64,000 nucleotides of DNA from Roseateles_B flavus (GTDB lineage: Bacteria; Pseudomonadota; Gammaproteobacteria; Burkholderiales; Burkholderiaceae_C), in contig NZ_JBDPZC010000011.1 of NCBI RefSeq assembly GCF_039872765.1, positions 62,001-126,000 on the forward strand. Direction: 5' to 3'. Under the pieces are notes generated by a model. That model was given only the letters and a program-made list of their open reading frames with translations, ran no database searches and was not told where the DNA came from. The position numbers were made by a program, and so were the translations under genes. Below, piece after piece: positions 32,817 to 40,845 of this stretch. Position 1 is the stretch's first letter. Each line of letters starts with the position of its first letter.

Positions 32817-34034
32817 ATGAAGGCAATCGGCGTTGGCGGGCAGTCTCAGGCGCAGGCACTGGCGGGGCTTGCCCGCATGACGGCGGGCGTGCAGCCCATT
32901 GCGGTCGAGGAATACGAGGCGCGGCTTCGCAAGCTGCAGGGCCTGATGCGTGAGGCCGGCGTGGTGGCGGTCTACCTGCATGCCGGCACCAATCTTCGCT
33001 ACTTCAGCGGCCTGGTCTGGCCGCCCAGCGAGCGCCTGGTGGGCGCCCTGGTGCTGGCCGAGGGCCCGCTGCAGTACCTGGCGCCGGCCTTCGAGGAAGG
33101 CACCCTGCGCGACTACTGGCTGCTGCCCGGCGAGATGCACCTCTGGCAGGAGCACGAGAGCCCCTATGCGCTGATGGCGCAGGTGCTGCGTGAGCTGGGC
33201 GTGCGGGGCGGCGAGCGTGTGGGCCTGTCCGAGGACTGCCCCTTCTTCGTGTCCGACGGCCTGCGCCAGGCGGCGCCGGCGCTGCAGTGGGTCAACGCCC
33301 GCTCGCTGACGGCGGCCTGCCGCATGCGCAAGTCAGCGGCCGAGCTGGCCCTGATGCAGCGGGCCCATGACATGACCCTGGCGGTGCAGCGCGCCGCGGC
33401 CAGCATCCTGCACGAGGGCATCTCCACCACGGAGGTGGCGGCCTTCATCGACGAGGCGCACCGCCGCGTCGGCGCCAATGGCTCCTACTTCAAGATCGTG
33501 CTCTTCGGCGTGGCCTCCTCCTTCCCGCACGGCGTGAAGGAGCCGCAGCTGCTGCGCGAAGGCGACATGGTGCTGATCGACACCGGCTGCCTGGTCGAGG
33601 GCTATATGTCCGACATCACCCGCAGCTATGTCTTCGGCACGCCCACGGCGCGGCAGCGCGAGATCTGGAATCTGGAGCAGGCCGCCCAGGCGGCCGCCTT
33701 CGAGGCCGCCCAGCTGGGCCGGCCCTGCCAGGAGGTGGACCGCGCCGCGCGCCGCGTTCTGGAGGCCGCGGGCCTGGGCCCCGGCTACCGCCTGCCGGGG
33801 CTGCCGCACCGCACCGGCCACGGCTGCGGGCTGGACATCCACGAGTGGCCCTACATGGTCGAGGGCGAGCTGACGCCGCTGGACGTGGGCATGTGCTTCA
33901 GCAACGAGCCCATGATCGTCTGCCCCGGCGAGTTCGGCGTGCGCCATGAGGACCACCTGTACATGACGGCCCAGGGCCCGCGCTGGTTCACGCCGCCGAT
34001 GAAGTCCCTGGACGACCCCTTCGGCCAGGCCTGA
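32817..34034 (+). CDS. M24-family aminopeptidase (Xaa-Pro peptidase-like)
   Basis: A 405-residue protein with an N-terminal creatinase-type domain (about 20-170) and a pita-bread catalytic domain. The dinuclear metal ligands are visible: D in L-I-D-T-G, D in Y-M-S-D-I-T-R-S, H in R-T-G-H-G-C-G-L-D-I-H, E in S-N-E-P-M-I and E in V-R-H-E-D-H. It should cleave N-terminal Xaa-Pro bonds or an analogous small substrate such as creatine-like amides. ATG at 32817 is preferred over 32799 because GGCGGA lies just upstream. Confidence 0.9.
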   Translation: MKAIGVGGQSQAQALAGLARMTAGVQPIAVEEYEARLRKLQGLMREAGVVAVYLHAGTNLRYFSGLVWPPSERLVGALVLAEGPLQYLAPAFEEGTLRDYWLLPGEMHLWQEHESPYALMAQVLRELGVRGGERVGLSEDCPFFVSDGLRQAAPALQWVNARSLTAACRMRKSAAELALMQRAHDMTLAVQRAAASILHEGISTTEVAAFIDEAHRRVGANGSYFKIVLFGVASSFPHGVKEPQLLREGDMVLIDTGCLVEGYMSDITRSYVFGTPTARQREIWNLEQAAQAAAFEAAQLGRPCQEVDRAARRVLEAAGLGPGYRLPGLPHRTGHGCGLDIHEWPYMVEGELTPLDVGMCFSNEPMIVCPGEFGVRHEDHLYMTAQGPRWFTPPMKSLDDPFGQA

Positions 34035-34041
34035 GTCCGGC

Positions 34042-34212
34042 TCAGGCCGGGCGCTGGGCGGCCGGTGCCTGGACGATGTCCGCATCCCCCTCCAGCTGCC
34101 TCAGCATGGAGAAGCCGGAGATGGCCAGTGCGGTCAGCAGGGCCCACAGCAGCAGCGAACGCCAGGCGGCGGGGCGGTGCTGGGCGACGATGGGAAGCGG
34201 GCGGTAGGACAT
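34042..34212 (-). CDS. Small single-span membrane protein (56 aa)
   Basis: A 56-residue reading frame from ATG 34212, with AGGAG seven nt upstream. Residues 17-36 (W-R-S-L-L-L-W-A-L-L-T-A-L-A-I-S-G-F-S) form one membrane segment, flanked by a basic N-terminus and an acidic/Ala-Pro tail. No family recognised. It lies 39 bp after a second small membrane gene on the same strand, so the two probably form an operon. Confidence 0.6.
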   Translation of the reverse strand: MSYRPLPIVAQHRPAAWRSLLLWALLTALAISGFSMLRQLEGDADIVQAPAAQRPA

Positions 34213-34251
34213 CGCGAAACTCCTGGGCGATGGAGGTGTCGGGTCGGGCCC

Positions 34252-34389
34252 TCAGGCCACGGGCAGGGCTTGCTGCAGGCCCCACAGCAGGGCCGGGTAG
34301 GCCACGCCCCAGACCAGGGCGACGAGGGCCAGGACCTTGAGCGCGGTGCTCAGGCGGTGTCCACGGTGGGGCGTGATCTGCAGCTTCAT
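34252..34389 (-). CDS. Small membrane protein (45 aa), KdpC-N-terminus-like
   Basis: A 45-residue frame from ATG 34389, with GGAG six nt upstream. The segment V-L-A-L-V-A-L-V-W-G-V-A-Y-P-A-L-L-W-G-L spans the membrane once and looks faintly like the N-terminal helix of KdpC (G-x-A-Y-P). The rest of KdpC is absent, and no kdp genes are nearby. Function unknown. Pairs with the 56-residue gene downstream. Confidence 0.55.
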   Translation of the reverse strand: MKLQITPHRGHRLSTALKVLALVALVWGVAYPALLWGLQQALPVA

Positions 34390-34470
34390 GGTGCGCTCCG
34401 CAAGGATGAGGGCTGATGCTGCGGAGAACGTGCAAGCCGCGTGCCAGGTTGACGCCAGGCCCGTTGGCCC

Positions 34471-34962
34471 TCAGCCCCCCGCGCTGCGGTCCACGCGCAG
34501 GGCCAGCACCACCGAGGTGGTGGTCTTGATCACGCCTTCGGTCTCGCCGATCTCGTCCAGCAGGGCGTCCAGGCGCATGGTGGTGTCGGCGCGCAGCAGG
34601 GCCATGTAGTCGAACTCGCCGCTGACCGAGGCCAGCTGGCGCAGCTCGGGCAGGCGGGTCAGGCGCTTGATCACCTCGCGCTGGGCCTTGGCCTGCACGC
34701 TGATGCCCACATAGGCCTGCACGCCGCGGTCCGCGGCCTCCGAGCCCAGCTTGACGGTGTAGCCCACCACCACCCCTTCCGACTCCAGCCGCGCCAGCCG
34801 CGCCACCACCGTCGTCCGTGCGATGCCCAGTTTGCGCGCGAGGTTGGCCGTGCTCTCGCGGGCGTTGGCCTGCAGCAGGGTGATGAGCTCGCGGTCCAAC
34901 TGGTCCCGCGGGGCGGCGAAGGTGCTGGCGGCGGCGGTGGCGGGCGGCTTGCGGGTGCTCAT
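34471..34962 (-). CDS. Lrp/AsnC-family transcription regulator
   Basis: A 163-residue regulator. The N-terminal HTH (about 20-70) has L-D-R-E-L-I-T-L-L-Q-A-N-A-R and L-A-R-K-L-G-I-A-R-T-T-V-V-A-R-L-A-R-L-E; the C-terminal RAM domain has Y-V-G-I-S-V and V-S-G-E-F-D-Y-M. Such regulators sense amino acids. ATG at 34962 has GGAG upstream. Divergent from the saccharopine dehydrogenase gene, so it most likely controls the lysine/aminoadipate operon and itself. Confidence 0.92.
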   Translation of the reverse strand: MSTRKPPATAAASTFAAPRDQLDRELITLLQANARESTANLARKLGIARTTVVARLARLESEGVVVGYTVKLGSEAADRGVQAYVGISVQAKAQREVIKRLTRLPELRQLASVSGEFDYMALLRADTTMRLDALLDEIGETEGVIKTTTSVVLALRVDRSAGG

Positions 34963-34995
34963 GGCGGGACTCCTGGGAAACCCTTGATTTTTGCT

Positions 34996-35067
34996 TTTCG
35001 TCAAGACTCGATGACGAATCGTCGAAAGCATAGCCGTTTATGACGATCTCACGCTTTCTTTCGTCAG
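34996..35067. promoter_or_regulatory. TGACGA/TCGTCA repeats, candidate Lrp-family operators
   Basis: The divergent promoter region holds a perfect inverted repeat GACGA-A-TCGTC (35013-35023), TTTCGTCA at 34996-35003 and 35060-35067, and TGACGA at 35041-35046. Several phased half-sites are typical of Lrp/AsnC binding. The region must contain promoters for both the regulator and the catabolic operon. Confidence 0.5.
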
Positions 35068-35129
35068 GGGCTCTTCCTAGACTGCGGGCCAACGCACCCA
35101 TTCAGCACCCATTCAAAGAGGAGACCTCC

Positions 35130-36221
35130 ATGAAGATCGCACTGCTCGGCGCCGGCCACATCGGCGAGACCATCGCCCGCCTGCTGCGCAACTCCGGCCA
35201 CTATGACGTGACCGTCTTCGACAAGAACGAGAAGGCGCTGGCCGCCCTGTCCGAAGAGGGCATCAAGGTCCAGGCCGTGCAGGAGATCGGCCCCGGTGCC
35301 GCCGCCATGGTGCGCGGCTTCGATGCCATCGTGAACGCGCTGCCCTACCACCTGGCCATCCCGGCCGCCCACATGGCCCTGGAAGCCGGCTGCCACTACT
35401 TCGACCTGACGGAAGACGTGGCCGCCACCAAGGAGATCATGCGCATCGCCGAAGGCTCGCGCACCGCCTTCATGCCGCAGTGCGGCCTGGCCCCCGGCTT
35501 CATCGGCATCGTGGCCCACCACCTGGCCAAGGGCTTTGACACCCTGCAGGACGTGAAGATGCGCGTCGGCGCGCTGCCGGCCTTCCCGACCAATGCCCTG
35601 AAGTACAACCTGACCTGGTCGGTGGACGGCCTGATCAACGAGTACTGCCACCCCTGCGAGTGCATCCACGACGGCAGCAAGATCGACGCCCTGCCGCTGG
35701 AAGGCCTGGAGCACTTCTCGCTGGACGGCACCGAGTACGAGGCCTTCAACACCTCGGGCGGCCTGGGCACCCTGTGCGAGACGCTGGCCGGCAAGGTTCA
35801 GAACCTCGACTACAAGACCGTGCGCTACCCCGGCCACCGCGACCTGATGCAGTTCCTGCTGGACGACCTGCAGCTGAAGAACGACCAGGAGAAGCTCAAG
35901 GACATCATGCGCAAGAGCATGCCCGCCACCATGCAGGACGTGGTGCTGGTCTTCGTGACCGTCTCGGGCATGAAGCAGGGCCGCCTGGTGCAGGAAGTCT
36001 TCGCCCGCAAGATCTTCGCCGAGCGTGACGGCGCCCGCCCGCTGTCCGCCATCCAGATCACCACCGCCGCTGGCATCTGCGCCGCCGTGGACCTGTTCCG
36101 CCAGGGCAAGCTGCCGCAGCAGGGCTTCGTGCCGCAGGAGGCCGTCGAGCTGCCCGCCTTCCTGGCCAACGAGTTCGGCAAGGCCTACCAGCAGTCGCGC
36201 CAAGTCGAGAGCATTGGATGA
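35130..36221 (+). CDS. Saccharopine dehydrogenase-family enzyme (lysine catabolism)
   Basis: A 363-residue Rossmann protein starting K-I-A-L-L-G-A-G-H-I-G-E-T-I-A-R-L-L, with N-A-L-P-Y-H-L-A, C-H-Y-F-D-L-T-E-D-V and C-G-L-A-P-G-F-I-G-I-V typical of saccharopine dehydrogenase (glutamate-forming) and lysine-6-dehydrogenase-like enzymes. It should produce 2-aminoadipate semialdehyde from lysine or saccharopine. AGGAGACC lies before ATG 35130. No lysine-ketoglutarate reductase is present, which favours direct lysine-6-dehydrogenase activity or a separate partner elsewhere. Followed by the semialdehyde dehydrogenase after a REP-like element. Confidence 0.88.
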   Translation: MKIALLGAGHIGETIARLLRNSGHYDVTVFDKNEKALAALSEEGIKVQAVQEIGPGAAAMVRGFDAIVNALPYHLAIPAAHMALEAGCHYFDLTEDVAATKEIMRIAEGSRTAFMPQCGLAPGFIGIVAHHLAKGFDTLQDVKMRVGALPAFPTNALKYNLTWSVDGLINEYCHPCECIHDGSKIDALPLEGLEHFSLDGTEYEAFNTSGGLGTLCETLAGKVQNLDYKTVRYPGHRDLMQFLLDDLQLKNDQEKLKDIMRKSMPATMQDVVLVFVTVSGMKQGRLVQEVFARKIFAERDGARPLSAIQITTAAGICAAVDLFRQGKLPQQGFVPQEAVELPAFLANEFGKAYQQSRQVESIG

Positions 36222-36227
36222 TCGGCT

Positions 36228-36293
36228 CCCCCCTACTGGCTTCGCCAGCCCCCCGGGGGCGAGCTCGTAGGCCCGGCCAAGCCGGATCCTCGA
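36228..36293. repeat. REP-like palindromic repeat, copy 1
   Basis: The copy starts CCCCCCTACTGGCTTCGCCA, continues with a C-run/G-run and GTAGGCCCGGC, and ends GCCGGATCCTCG. The same layout recurs at 37907-37980. It forms a stem and lies just after the saccharopine dehydrogenase stop, where it may stabilise the mRNA end. Confidence 0.7.
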
Positions 36294-36394
36294 GCTCCAC
36301 GCGGCTGGGCGGGGGCATGCCTGGAACCATGAATTGACACAGAGCCCCGGCCACATTCGCGTGTCGCCGGGGTCTTGCATTGGAGAATGACGCA

Positions 36395-37906
36395 ATGAAC
36401 ATCACCGATCTGCTGAACGCCTGTGGCGTCCCCGCCGCTGCCTATACGGGCGGCACCCTGTCTGTCCGCTCGCCCATCGATGGCGCCTCGCTGGGCGCCG
36501 TGCATGAGGCCTCCGCCGAGGACATGCGCGCCGCGGTCGAGCGCGCGCATGCGGCCTTCCTCGAGTGGCGCACGGTGCCGGCGCCCAAGCGCGGCGAGCT
36601 GGTGCGCTTCTTCGGCGAGGAGCTGCGCACGCACAAGATCGACCTGGCCCGCCTGGTCTCGATCGAGGCCGGCAAGGTTGCCAGCGAAGGCGAGGGCGAA
36701 GTGCAGGAGATGATCGACATCTGCGACTTCGCCGTCGGCCTGTCGCGCCAGCTGCATGGCCTGACCATCGCCAGCGAGCGCCCCGGCCACCGCATGATGG
36801 AGCAGTACATGCCCCTGGGCGTGGTGGGCATCATCTCGGCCTTCAACTTCCCCGTGGCCGTGTGGGCCTGGAACTCGGCCCTGGCCCTGGTCTGCGGGGA
36901 CACCTGCCTGTGGAAGCCCTCCGAGAAGACCCCGCTGACGGCCCTGGCCACGCAGGCCCTGTTCGAAAAGGCCGTCGCCCGCTACGTGGCCGCCGGCCAC
37001 AAGGCCCCGGCCCACCTGTCGCAGCTGCTCAACGGCGGCGCGGCCGTCGGCGAGGCCATGGTTGACCACCCGAAGGTGGCCCTCGTGTCCGCCACCGGCT
37101 CGACCCGCATGGGCCGCGCCGTGGGCCCGCGCGTGGCCGCGCGCTTCGGCCGCTGCCTGCTGGAGCTGGGCGGCAACAACGCCATCATCGTGACCCCCAG
37201 CGCCGACCTGGAACTGGCCGTGCGCGGCATCCTCTTCGGCGCCTACGGCACGGCCGGCCAGCGCTGCACCACCACCCGCCGCGTGATCGCCCATGAAAGC
37301 ATCCATGACGAACTGGTGGCGCGCCTGGACAAGGCCCGCGCCCAGCTGCGCATCGGCAACCCGCTGGAAGCCGGCACGCTGATCGGCCCGCTGATCGACC
37401 AGGCCAGCTTCGACGGCATGCAGGCGGCCCTGGCCGCCGCCCGCGAGCAGGGCGGCCAGGTCAGCGGCGGCGAACGCGCCCTGGCGGATCAGCTGCCGAA
37501 CGCCTGGTACGCCGTGCCGGCCCTGGTCCGCATGCCGGCCCAGACCGAGATCGTGCGCCACGAGACCTTCGCCCCCATCCTGTACACCCTGAAGTACAAG
37601 ACCCTGGACGAGGCCATCGCCCTGCAGAACGACGTGCCGCAAGGCCTGTCCTCGGCCATCTTCACGAATGACATCCGTGAAGCCGAGCTGTTCGTCTCGG
37701 CCTCGGGCTCGGACTGCGGCATCGCCAACGTCAACATCGGCACCTCGGGCGCCGAGATCGGCGGCGCCTTCGGTGGCGAGAAGGAAACCGGCGGCGGCCG
37801 CGAGTCGGGCTCCGACGCGTGGAAGGCCTATATGCGCCGCACCACCAACACGGTGAACTACTCGCGCGAGCTGCCTTTGGCCCAGGGCGTAAAGTTTGAC
37901 ATTTGA
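36395..37906 (+). CDS. 2-Aminoadipate semialdehyde dehydrogenase (ALDH7-like)
   Basis: A 503-residue aldehyde dehydrogenase. Nucleotide and active-site motifs are F-N-F-P-V-A-V-W, W-K-P-S-E-K-T-P, T-G-S-T-R-M-G, E-L-G-G-N-N-A (general base Glu) and G-Q-R-C-T-T-T-R-R with the catalytic Cys. The E-L-G-G-N-N-A and F-N-F-P-V-A-V-W-A-W-N pattern is that of antiquitin/ALDH7 enzymes, which oxidise aminoadipate semialdehyde (or piperideine-6-carboxylate) to 2-aminoadipate. ATG at 36395 with GGAG upstream. Fits between the saccharopine dehydrogenase and HglS. Confidence 0.92.
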   Translation: MNITDLLNACGVPAAAYTGGTLSVRSPIDGASLGAVHEASAEDMRAAVERAHAAFLEWRTVPAPKRGELVRFFGEELRTHKIDLARLVSIEAGKVASEGEGEVQEMIDICDFAVGLSRQLHGLTIASERPGHRMMEQYMPLGVVGIISAFNFPVAVWAWNSALALVCGDTCLWKPSEKTPLTALATQALFEKAVARYVAAGHKAPAHLSQLLNGGAAVGEAMVDHPKVALVSATGSTRMGRAVGPRVAARFGRCLLELGGNNAIIVTPSADLELAVRGILFGAYGTAGQRCTTTRRVIAHESIHDELVARLDKARAQLRIGNPLEAGTLIGPLIDQASFDGMQAALAAAREQGGQVSGGERALADQLPNAWYAVPALVRMPAQTEIVRHETFAPILYTLKYKTLDEAIALQNDVPQGLSSAIFTNDIREAELFVSASGSDCGIANVNIGTSGAEIGGAFGGEKETGGGRESGSDAWKAYMRRTTNTVNYSRELPLAQGVKFDI

Positions 37907-37980
37907 CCCCCCCCTACCGGCTTCGCCGGCCCCCCCCAGGGGGGCGCGCCCGTAGGCCCGGCAGAGCCGGATCCTCGGGC
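37907..37980. repeat. REP-like palindromic repeat, copy 2
   Basis: Begins directly after the dehydrogenase stop: CCCC-run, TACCGGCTTCGCCGG, a C-run/G-run and GTAGGCCCGGCAGAGCCGGATCC. Same parts and order as copy 1, with the arms changed in a compensating way (TGG/CCA to CGG/CCG). Confidence 0.72.
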
Positions 37981-38096
37981 GCCGTAGGGGGCGGTGGGCT
38001 TCGCCACCGCACTTTTACTTCCACTGAGCTTTGCTTGGTCTGCGGCTGCAGGCTGGGCGGAGCCTTGCCTGAATCGATTGTTTTGGAGTGCTGGAC

Positions 38097-39119
38097 ATGA
38101 TGGACACGGCCCTGTTTCGCCTGCTGGCGAGCGCGATGGGGGAGAACGCGGCGCGGGAGACCTTTGCGCAGTTGGAGGTGGCGCCGGCGCTGCTGAAGCC
38201 GGCGGGCGAGACGGTCTCTCGGGCCGAGCTTGCGCAGGCGCTGAACATGGCGCTGTTCCGTGACGTGACGCTGCGTGTGCCGGCTGCGGCAGCCTATGTG
38301 GCGGACCAGCAGCGTGCGGGCCAGAAGCTGGTCTTCGACCACGGCGCCCTGCGCACCGTGGCCTGGCCCTGTGGCGCGCTGCCGCCCGGCGAGGCGGCCA
38401 TCACCCGCGTGCTGCGCCCGCTGGGCTTCGAGCTGGCCTCGCCCTATCCGTTGCCCAAGCTGAAGATGACGGGGCGCGCCTGGTGCCATGCGGACCACCC
38501 GGAAGACATCGCCCAGTTCTTCGTCTCCGAGCTGCATCCCGAGCTCTTCTCCAGGGGCTTCCAGGCGGCCGTGACGCGCGTGCTGTCGACCTCGCGCGAC
38601 CCGCTCCAGCCTTCGGACATGGCCCTGCTGGAGCAGCTGGCGCGCGACCGCAGCCTGCCCTGGCCTGCCGCGCTGCAGCTGCTGCCGGCCATGATCCGCT
38701 GCTTCGACCGCCAGCACGGCCTCTTCCCGCTGGAGGACTACCAGGCTCTGCTGCTGGAGTCTGCCGAGATGGCCTGGATCGCCACCGAGGGCAATGCCTT
38801 CAATCACGCGACGGACCGCGTGGTCGACCTCAACGCGCTGGCCGCGACGCAGAAGGCCCTGGGACGCCCCATCAAGGACCGGATCGAGGTCTCGGCCTCG
38901 GGCCGCGTGCTGCAGACGGCCTTCCGCGCCGCCCAGGTGCGCCGCGAGTTCCTCAGCGAGGGGCGTGTCGTCGGCATGGAGGTGCCGGGCTCCTTCTACG
39001 AGTTCATCCAGCGCGGACGCGACGGCGACAAGCTGGACCTGCGCTTCGATGCGGCCAATGCCACCGGCATCTTCAAGATGACGGCCGGCGCGGCGACGGA
39101 GGAGGCGGTGGCGTGCTGA
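38097..39119 (+). CDS. hglS: 2-Oxoadipate dioxygenase/decarboxylase (DUF1338, HglS)
   Basis: A 340-residue Fe(II) enzyme of the DUF1338 (YdcJ/HglS) family, recently shown in P. putida to turn 2-oxoadipate into D-2-hydroxyglutarate with O2. The metal-binding triad is visible: H82 in V-F-D-H-G, H237 in N-A-F-N-H-A-T, E302 in G-S-F-Y-E-F. Arg/Thr residues of A-L-R-T-V-A that hold the keto acid are present. ATG at 38097 is 8 nt from GGAG (GTG 38088 possible). It links 2-aminoadipate (after transamination) to the next gene, D-2-hydroxyglutarate dehydrogenase. Confidence 0.92.
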   Translation: MMDTALFRLLASAMGENAARETFAQLEVAPALLKPAGETVSRAELAQALNMALFRDVTLRVPAAAAYVADQQRAGQKLVFDHGALRTVAWPCGALPPGEAAITRVLRPLGFELASPYPLPKLKMTGRAWCHADHPEDIAQFFVSELHPELFSRGFQAAVTRVLSTSRDPLQPSDMALLEQLARDRSLPWPAALQLLPAMIRCFDRQHGLFPLEDYQALLLESAEMAWIATEGNAFNHATDRVVDLNALAATQKALGRPIKDRIEVSASGRVLQTAFRAAQVRREFLSEGRVVGMEVPGSFYEFIQRGRDGDKLDLRFDAANATGIFKMTAGAATEEAVAC

Positions 39120-40525
39120 ACGCCACCCACCCGTGCGCCGACTTCCTGCGCGCCGCCGCCACGATCTGCGGTGAGGATCAGGTCGTGCCTGGCTCATCCA
39201 TTGAGCCACGCTACCTGGAGCCTGCACGCTACGCGCCGGGCCATGCCGCGGCCCTGCTGCGGCCCGGCAGCGCGCAGGAGGCCGCGCAGCTGCTGCCCCT
39301 GTGCGCAGCCCATGGCCTGCGGGTGGTGCCGCAGGGCGCCCACACCGGACTGGTACGCGCCGGCACGCCGGACGACGCCGAACGCGAGGTGCTGCTGTCC
39401 ACCGAGCGCCTGCGCGAGGTCTTCGAGTTTGATGCCTGGGACCGCACGCTGCGCGTCTCGGCGGGCTTCCGGCTGTCCGAGCTCAATGAGCGCCTCGCCC
39501 CGCACGGCCTGATGCTGCCCATCGACCTCAGCGCCGATCCCAGCGTGGGCGGACTGGTGTCGCACAACACCGGCGGCACGCGCATGCTGCGCTACGGCGA
39601 TGTGCGCGCCAACACGCTGGCGCTGCGCGTGGCGCTGGCCGACGGGCGGATCGTGCAGCTGGGTCAGGGCCTGCAGAAGGACAACGCCCAGCTGGCCCTG
39701 CACCAGCTCTTCATCGGGGCTTCCGGCGCGCTGGGCCTGGTGCTGGAGGCCACGTTCCGTCTGGCCGCACTGCCGCGCCAGCAGGCCGTCGCGATGATCG
39801 CGCCGCGCAGCCTGGACGACGTCTTCCCCTTCTACCAGCGGGTGATGGCCCGCTATCCCGGCCTGGTCTCGGCCTTCGAGGCAATCTCGCGCGAGGCCTT
39901 CGTCGCAGCCCTGGGCAGCCCGGACGATGCGCAGCGCTGGTTCGGCGGACAGCTGCCGGACTACGCCCTGCTGCTGGAACTGTCCAGCGAGCTGAGCGCC
40001 GGGCAGCTGGACCTGCAGACCCTGCTGCAGCAGCTGCTGGAGGACGAATTCGGCGAGGCCGTGGTCGATGCCGTGCTGGGCGCCGACGCCGACTGCTGGC
40101 ACCTGCGCCATCACATCAGCGAGGGGCTGCGCCGCCAGGGCAAGGTGGTGGGCTTCGACCTGTCCCTGCCTCGCGCACGCTTCATGGCCTTCCGCGAAGC
40201 CGGCCGCCGCTGGCTGGCCTCCCAGTTTCCAGCAGCCCGGCTGGCGGACTTCGGCCACCTGGGCGACGGCGGCCTGCACTTCAACCTGGTCTGGCCCAGA
40301 GAGCTGCCCCTGGACGAGGCCCCCCTGCGCGAGGGCGTCTACGCGCTGGTGCGTGCGCACGGCGGCAGCATCAGCGCGGAGCACGGCGTGGGTCCGCAGC
40401 TGCAGCAGGCCTACTGGCGGCACAGCGATCCTGCGGTGCTCGCCCTCAGCGGCAGCCTGCAGCGCAGCCTGGATCCGCAGGCCCTGCTGGCCCATACGCA
40501 GTGGGGCCCGGCACCGCGGCCCTGA
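39113..40525 (+). CDS. D-2-Hydroxyglutarate dehydrogenase (FAD-linked)
   Basis: A 470-residue VAO-fold flavoprotein. The FAD-binding half has L-R-V-V-P-Q-G-A-H-T-G-L, L-P-I-D-L-S-A-D-P-S-V-G-G-L-V-S-H-N-T-G-G and F-I-G-A-S-G-A-L-G. The C-terminal cap ends with H-L-G-D-G-G-L-H-F-N (metal-site His) and S-A-E-H-G-V-G. It matches the D2HGDH/LldD-like group and lies directly after HglS, with GTG 39113 overlapping its stop. It oxidises D-2-hydroxyglutarate to 2-oxoglutarate and completes lysine catabolism. Confidence 0.88.
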   Translation: MLNATHPCADFLRAAATICGEDQVVPGSSIEPRYLEPARYAPGHAAALLRPGSAQEAAQLLPLCAAHGLRVVPQGAHTGLVRAGTPDDAEREVLLSTERLREVFEFDAWDRTLRVSAGFRLSELNERLAPHGLMLPIDLSADPSVGGLVSHNTGGTRMLRYGDVRANTLALRVALADGRIVQLGQGLQKDNAQLALHQLFIGASGALGLVLEATFRLAALPRQQAVAMIAPRSLDDVFPFYQRVMARYPGLVSAFEAISREAFVAALGSPDDAQRWFGGQLPDYALLLELSSELSAGQLDLQTLLQQLLEDEFGEAVVDAVLGADADCWHLRHHISEGLRRQGKVVGFDLSLPRARFMAFREAGRRWLASQFPAARLADFGHLGDGGLHFNLVWPRELPLDEAPLREGVYALVRAHGGSISAEHGVGPQLQQAYWRHSDPAVLALSGSLQRSLDPQALLAHTQWGPAPRP

Positions 40526-40572
40526 AGCCAGGCGGCGGCCACGGGGCGCTGCGTGCGGGGCATCGCGTAGAT

Positions 40573-40592
40573 TTTTGAAAATTTTTTCAAAA
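40573..40592. promoter_or_regulatory. Perfect AT-rich inverted repeat before the tRNA gene
   Basis: TTTTGAAAA and TTTTCAAAA, separated by TT, form a 9-bp perfect inverted repeat about 50 bp downstream of the D-2-hydroxyglutarate dehydrogenase stop. It could be a terminator for that operon or an upstream element of the tRNA promoter; TATAGT (40620-40625) is a likely -10 for the tRNA. Confidence 0.4.
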
Positions 40593-40660
40593 GTCCCTGG
40601 TAATCCAAAAATCTGATGCTATAGTAGCGGTCTTCGCTGCTTAAACAGCAACGAAGCAAA

Positions 40661-40745
<85 letters not shown>

Positions 40746-40750
40746 AACAA

Positions 40751-40782
40751 AAAGGCCAGCACGCAAGTGCTGGCCTTTGCGT
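40751..40782 (+). terminator. Rho-independent terminator after tRNA-Leu
   Basis: AAAGGCCAGCAC-gcaa-GTGCTGGCCTTT is a perfect 12-bp stem with a 4-nt loop, followed by a weak T-run. Confidence 0.88.
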
Positions 40783-40845
40783 TTTCCGGGGCCGATTTTT
40801 GATCTCCGCCGGCAAGCGCGCGCTGCGGCGCCGGGCGCCCCCGGC

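Noticed and set aside
34252..34389. A KdpC subunit
   Set aside because: Only one helix of about 20 residues is similar; the periplasmic domain and the other kdp genes are missing.
36380..36394. TTG start for the semialdehyde dehydrogenase
   Set aside because: The ATG at 36395 has a better-placed GGAG and fits the family length.
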